In this document: positions 57,780-59,880 of the stretch, piece after piece
Numbering within the stretch: the first letter of the stretch is position 1
How the letters are laid out: each line of letters begins with the position of its first letter
Assembly: GCA_902825845.1 (NCBI GenBank)
Contig: CADECM010000004.1
Span: 81,439-141,318, forward strand
Direction of reading: 5' to 3'
Length of the DNA stretch: 59,880 nucleotides
DNA from: an uncultured beta proteobacterium
Lineage (GTDB): Bacteria > Pseudomonadota > Gammaproteobacteria > Burkholderiales > SG8-41
Position numbers and translations under genes: made by a program
Notes under the pieces: model-generated
What the model saw: only the letters and a program-made list of their open reading frames with translations
Database searches by the model: none
What the model was told of the DNA's origin: nothing

Positions 57780-58799
57780 ATGCGCGACATGTCCGCGATG
57801 CTGCAACCTTCAAGCGACCTCAAGTCATGGATGCCCGCTTTGCCTTCGGCGTTGATGTTGGCGCCATGGCTGGTACTGGCGTCCGTCTTTGCACATGCCC
57901 AGAACTACCCCGTGCGCCCGGTGCGTTTGATCTCGCCCTACCCGCCCGGCTCCAGCGCAGACATCATCGGGCGCATTTACGCGCCGAAACTCGCCGACAC
58001 GCTGGGCAAACCGTTCATCGTCGACAACCGCGCCGGCGCGTCGGGCAACATCGCGGCGGAAATTGTCGCCAAGGCAACGCCGGACGGCTACACGCTGTTG
58101 CTGATCAACACCGCAGTGGTGGCCAGTCAGCCCCTGTACAAGAATCTGCCGTTCGACATCAACCGTGATTTTCAGCCGGTGGGGATGCTGGGCCTCGCCG
58201 CCTATTTGCTGGTCGTGAATAACGCGGTGCCGGCCAAGTCAGTACAGGAACTGGTTGCGCTGGCAAAGGCGCGCGCGGGCAAACTCATCTATGCATCGAC
58301 CGGCATCGGCGGCGGACTGCATCTGACGATGGAATTGTTCAAGATGCAAACCGGCACGCAGATGCTGCACGTGCCGTACAAAGGCAGTGCGTTCGCCGTG
58401 CCCGATCTGGTCGGCGGACGCTTCGACACCATGTTCGGCTCCGCGCCGGCATTGATGCCGCACGTTAAATCGGGACGCATCCGCGCGCTGGGCATCACCA
58501 GCCTGAAGCGCAGCGCCGTGCTGCCGGATATTCCCACCCTCAACGAATCGGGCGTACCGGGATTCGAGTCGGTCTCATTTACCGCGCTCGCGGTCCCCGC
58601 CGGATCGCCGCGCGCGGTCGTCGCGCGGCTCAATGCCGTTATTAACCAGCATGCACGCTCGGCCGATACGATCACAGCGCTCGCCAATCAAAGCACCGAC
58701 GCCGCGCCGATGACGATCGACCAAACCGCCGCGTATATCCGCAATGAAATTGTGAAGTGGAAGAAGGTGGTGGTGACGGCAGGCGTCAAGGGCGAGTAA
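57780..58799 (+). CDS. Bug/TctC-type solute receptor
   Basis: Receptor of 339 aa: signal sequence ending near SVFAHAQ, then NYPVRPVRLISPYPPGSSAD, VDNRAGASGNIAAEIVAKAT, YKNLPFDINRDFQPVG, LHVPYKGSAFAVPDLVGG. Start ATG 57780 is a choice between two close ATG codons. It is divergent from a sensor-kinase/response-regulator pair and 15 bases upstream of a UxuA-like enzyme, suggesting import of a sugar acid under two-component control. Confidence 0.88.
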   Translation: MRDMSAMLQPSSDLKSWMPALPSALMLAPWLVLASVFAHAQNYPVRPVRLISPYPPGSSADIIGRIYAPKLADTLGKPFIVDNRAGASGNIAAEIVAKATPDGYTLLLINTAVVASQPLYKNLPFDINRDFQPVGMLGLAAYLLVVNNAVPAKSVQELVALAKARAGKLIYASTGIGGGLHLTMELFKMQTGTQMLHVPYKGSAFAVPDLVGGRFDTMFGSAPALMPHVKSGRIRALGITSLKRSAVLPDIPTLNESGVPGFESVSFTALAVPAGSPRAVVARLNAVINQHARSADTITALANQSTDAAPMTIDQTAAYIRNEIVKWKKVVVTAGVKGE

Positions 58800-58814
58800 C
58801 CGCAAAGGAAAACC

Positions 58815-59798
58815 ATGCTGATCCAGGATAAACTCACTTGGGACGCCAACGTCGAAAAAAACCTCGCGTTGATGAGCACGCTGGGAATCGATTGCGTTTC
58901 GCTGGAACTGCCGGACGGGCCACGCGCCAATCCGGCCCTTGATTTATCCACGCCCGAAGCGTGCAACGCCTTTTTCAAGAAGGCCAGGGCGCTGGTCGCG
59001 GCGCACCACATGGATTTGCGCACCGTGCTCGCCACCAGCGGTTTTGCCGAGGTCAAGCGCGGCATCACCGGGCGCGACGAAAAAATCGCTTTTCTGCAGA
59101 ACGTGCTGCGCGCGATGGGGGCCGCCGGCATTCCCATCATGGCGTACAACTTCAAGTTGATCGTCTCCAAATACCTGCGCTCGGCGCCAACGCCGGGCCG
59201 CGGCTTGTCGACCTATATTTCGTTCGACTACCAGGACTATCTCAAGAACCCGGCACCGGCGCTTGAGCCGCCGCTGTCCGAGGCGCAGATGCTGGAGAAC
59301 CTGGCCTACTTTCTGAAAGCCGTGATTCCGGTTGCCGAGCAGTCCGGGGTGCGTCTGGCGCTGCATCCCGACGACCCGCCCGTGCCGCGCGGCACGCCGC
59401 CGCTCGCGGGCGCGGCGCATATCGTGTCCACCTTCGACGACTACCACCGCATTTTTGATCTGGTGCCCTCGCGTTCCAACGGCATGCTGTTCTGCCAGGG
59501 CTGTGTCACCGAGATGCAGGGTGTCGATGTCTACGACGCGATACGCCACATGGGCGAGATCGACAAAATCGTGATGGTGCACTTTCGCAATGTGCGAGGG
59601 GAGTTTCCCAGGTTTCAGGAAACCTTTGTCGACAACGGCGATGTCGACATGTTGCGCGCTATGGAAGCGTATCGCGACGTCGGCTTCAAGGGGCCGTTTT
59701 CACTCGACCATTCGCCGCTGTTCGCCGGCTCGGAGGTCGCCAATCAGGCGTTTGTGGTGGGCTATATGCGGGCGCTGATTCAGGCGGTTTATCGCTAA
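58815..59798 (+). CDS. uxuA: Mannonate dehydratase (UxuA)-like enzyme
   Basis: TIM-barrel protein of 327 aa in the mannonate dehydratase family. Landmarks: LALHPDDPPVPRGTPPLAGA (active-site Asp/His region), FCQGCVTEM with the conserved Cys, VMVHFRNVRGEFPRFQETF. The enzyme dehydrates D-mannonate to 2-keto-3-deoxygluconate, but the length and divergence leave another sugar acid possible. It follows the Bug receptor, presumably its importer. Confidence 0.82.
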   Translation: MLIQDKLTWDANVEKNLALMSTLGIDCVSLELPDGPRANPALDLSTPEACNAFFKKARALVAAHHMDLRTVLATSGFAEVKRGITGRDEKIAFLQNVLRAMGAAGIPIMAYNFKLIVSKYLRSAPTPGRGLSTYISFDYQDYLKNPAPALEPPLSEAQMLENLAYFLKAVIPVAEQSGVRLALHPDDPPVPRGTPPLAGAAHIVSTFDDYHRIFDLVPSRSNGMLFCQGCVTEMQGVDVYDAIRHMGEIDKIVMVHFRNVRGEFPRFQETFVDNGDVDMLRAMEAYRDVGFKGPFSLDHSPLFAGSEVANQAFVVGYMRALIQAVYR

Positions 59799-59803
59799 AA
59801 ATA

Positions 59804-59824
59804 TTCAATAAAATCAAATAGTTA
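59804..59824 (+). repeat. AT-rich dispersed element after the UxuA-like gene
   Basis: TTCAATAAAATCAAATAGTT then A, 5 bases after the stop codon. The remaining bases to the window end show no feature. Confidence 0.65.
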
Positions 59825-59880
59825 CAATTTACCGGTCGAGGTAGATCCAGGGCCGCCGCCGGCGATCCTCGCGCTGATAA

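Overview
The window is GC-rich, gene-dense DNA from a proteobacterium, most likely a betaproteobacterium (Burkholderiales-like). The reasons are seven intact solute receptors of the Bug/TctC family plus one fragment, a REP-associated transposase fragment, abundant aromatic/organic-acid catabolic enzymes (UbiD, ThDP enzyme, TauD-type dioxygenases, acyl-CoA dehydrogenase, ADP-forming CoA ligase) and a TfpX/TfpZ-type protein. No rRNA, CRISPR array, prophage, integrase or intact IS was seen. One tRNA gene is present.

The most striking content is selenium-related. Four genes carry an in-frame UGA exactly where their families have the redox Cys/Sec, with coding homology continuing past the UGA and a stem-loop just downstream that fits a bacterial SECIS: an AhpD-like protein (CxxU, 8979-9575), a GrdB-like protein (UxxCT, 9684-10919), a peroxiredoxin (TxxU, 45406-45957) and a TlpA-type thioredoxin (UxxC, 45994-46527). 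The first two flank a tRNA-Cys gene lying only 8 bases after the grdB-like stop, apparently in one transcription unit. A neighbouring TetR gene and the grdB-like gene have near-identical promoters with a palindrome in the spacer. The last two are adjacent and both have signal peptides, suggesting an exported selenium-based redox pair. No selA, selB, selC or selD lies in this window.

Layout. 0-7.3 kb: SDR, TauD dioxygenase, DUF1330, DUF2059, CocE/NonD hydrolase, DenD-like dehydrogenase, ModA-like protein, DapA-family aldolase. 7.3-8.8 kb: AbrB-type antitoxin with a possible PIN remnant, and a Phd/zeta toxin-antitoxin pair. 9.0-11.6 kb: selenoprotein/tRNA-Cys locus. 11.6-15.3 kb: GHKL ATPase, beta-hydroxyacid dehydrogenase, DSD1-type PLP enzyme. 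15.4-20.6 kb: two tandem divergent Bug receptors, amidase, MFS. 20.6-26.4 kb: TauD-like, two TPR proteins, and a LeuD/LeuC/ICL-type set that could split an alkylmalate-type acid. 26.6-33.7 kb: Bug, pilin-accessory-like protein, a ynb phospholipid-type operon in the order A-C-D-B, NTF2-like protein. 33.7-40.4 kb: intact genes separated by gene fragments and duplications. 40.4-52.8 kb: Bug receptors, ThDP enzyme, aldo/keto reductase, selenoprotein pair, UbiD, SDR, acyl-CoA dehydrogenase, CoA ligase, interspersed with paired CACAGAT-type repeats and a REP unit. 52.9-59.9 kb: MFS, ankyrin protein, HbpS/GlcG-like protein, two-component pair, Bug and a mannonate-dehydratase-like enzyme.

A second unexplained signal is a dispersed AT-rich element of about 20-25 bp, approximate consensus TTCAATAAAATCAATAAGTT. 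At least 15 copies occur in both orientations, at gene boundaries, over start codons, and even in frame inside three coding regions at inter-domain or loop positions.
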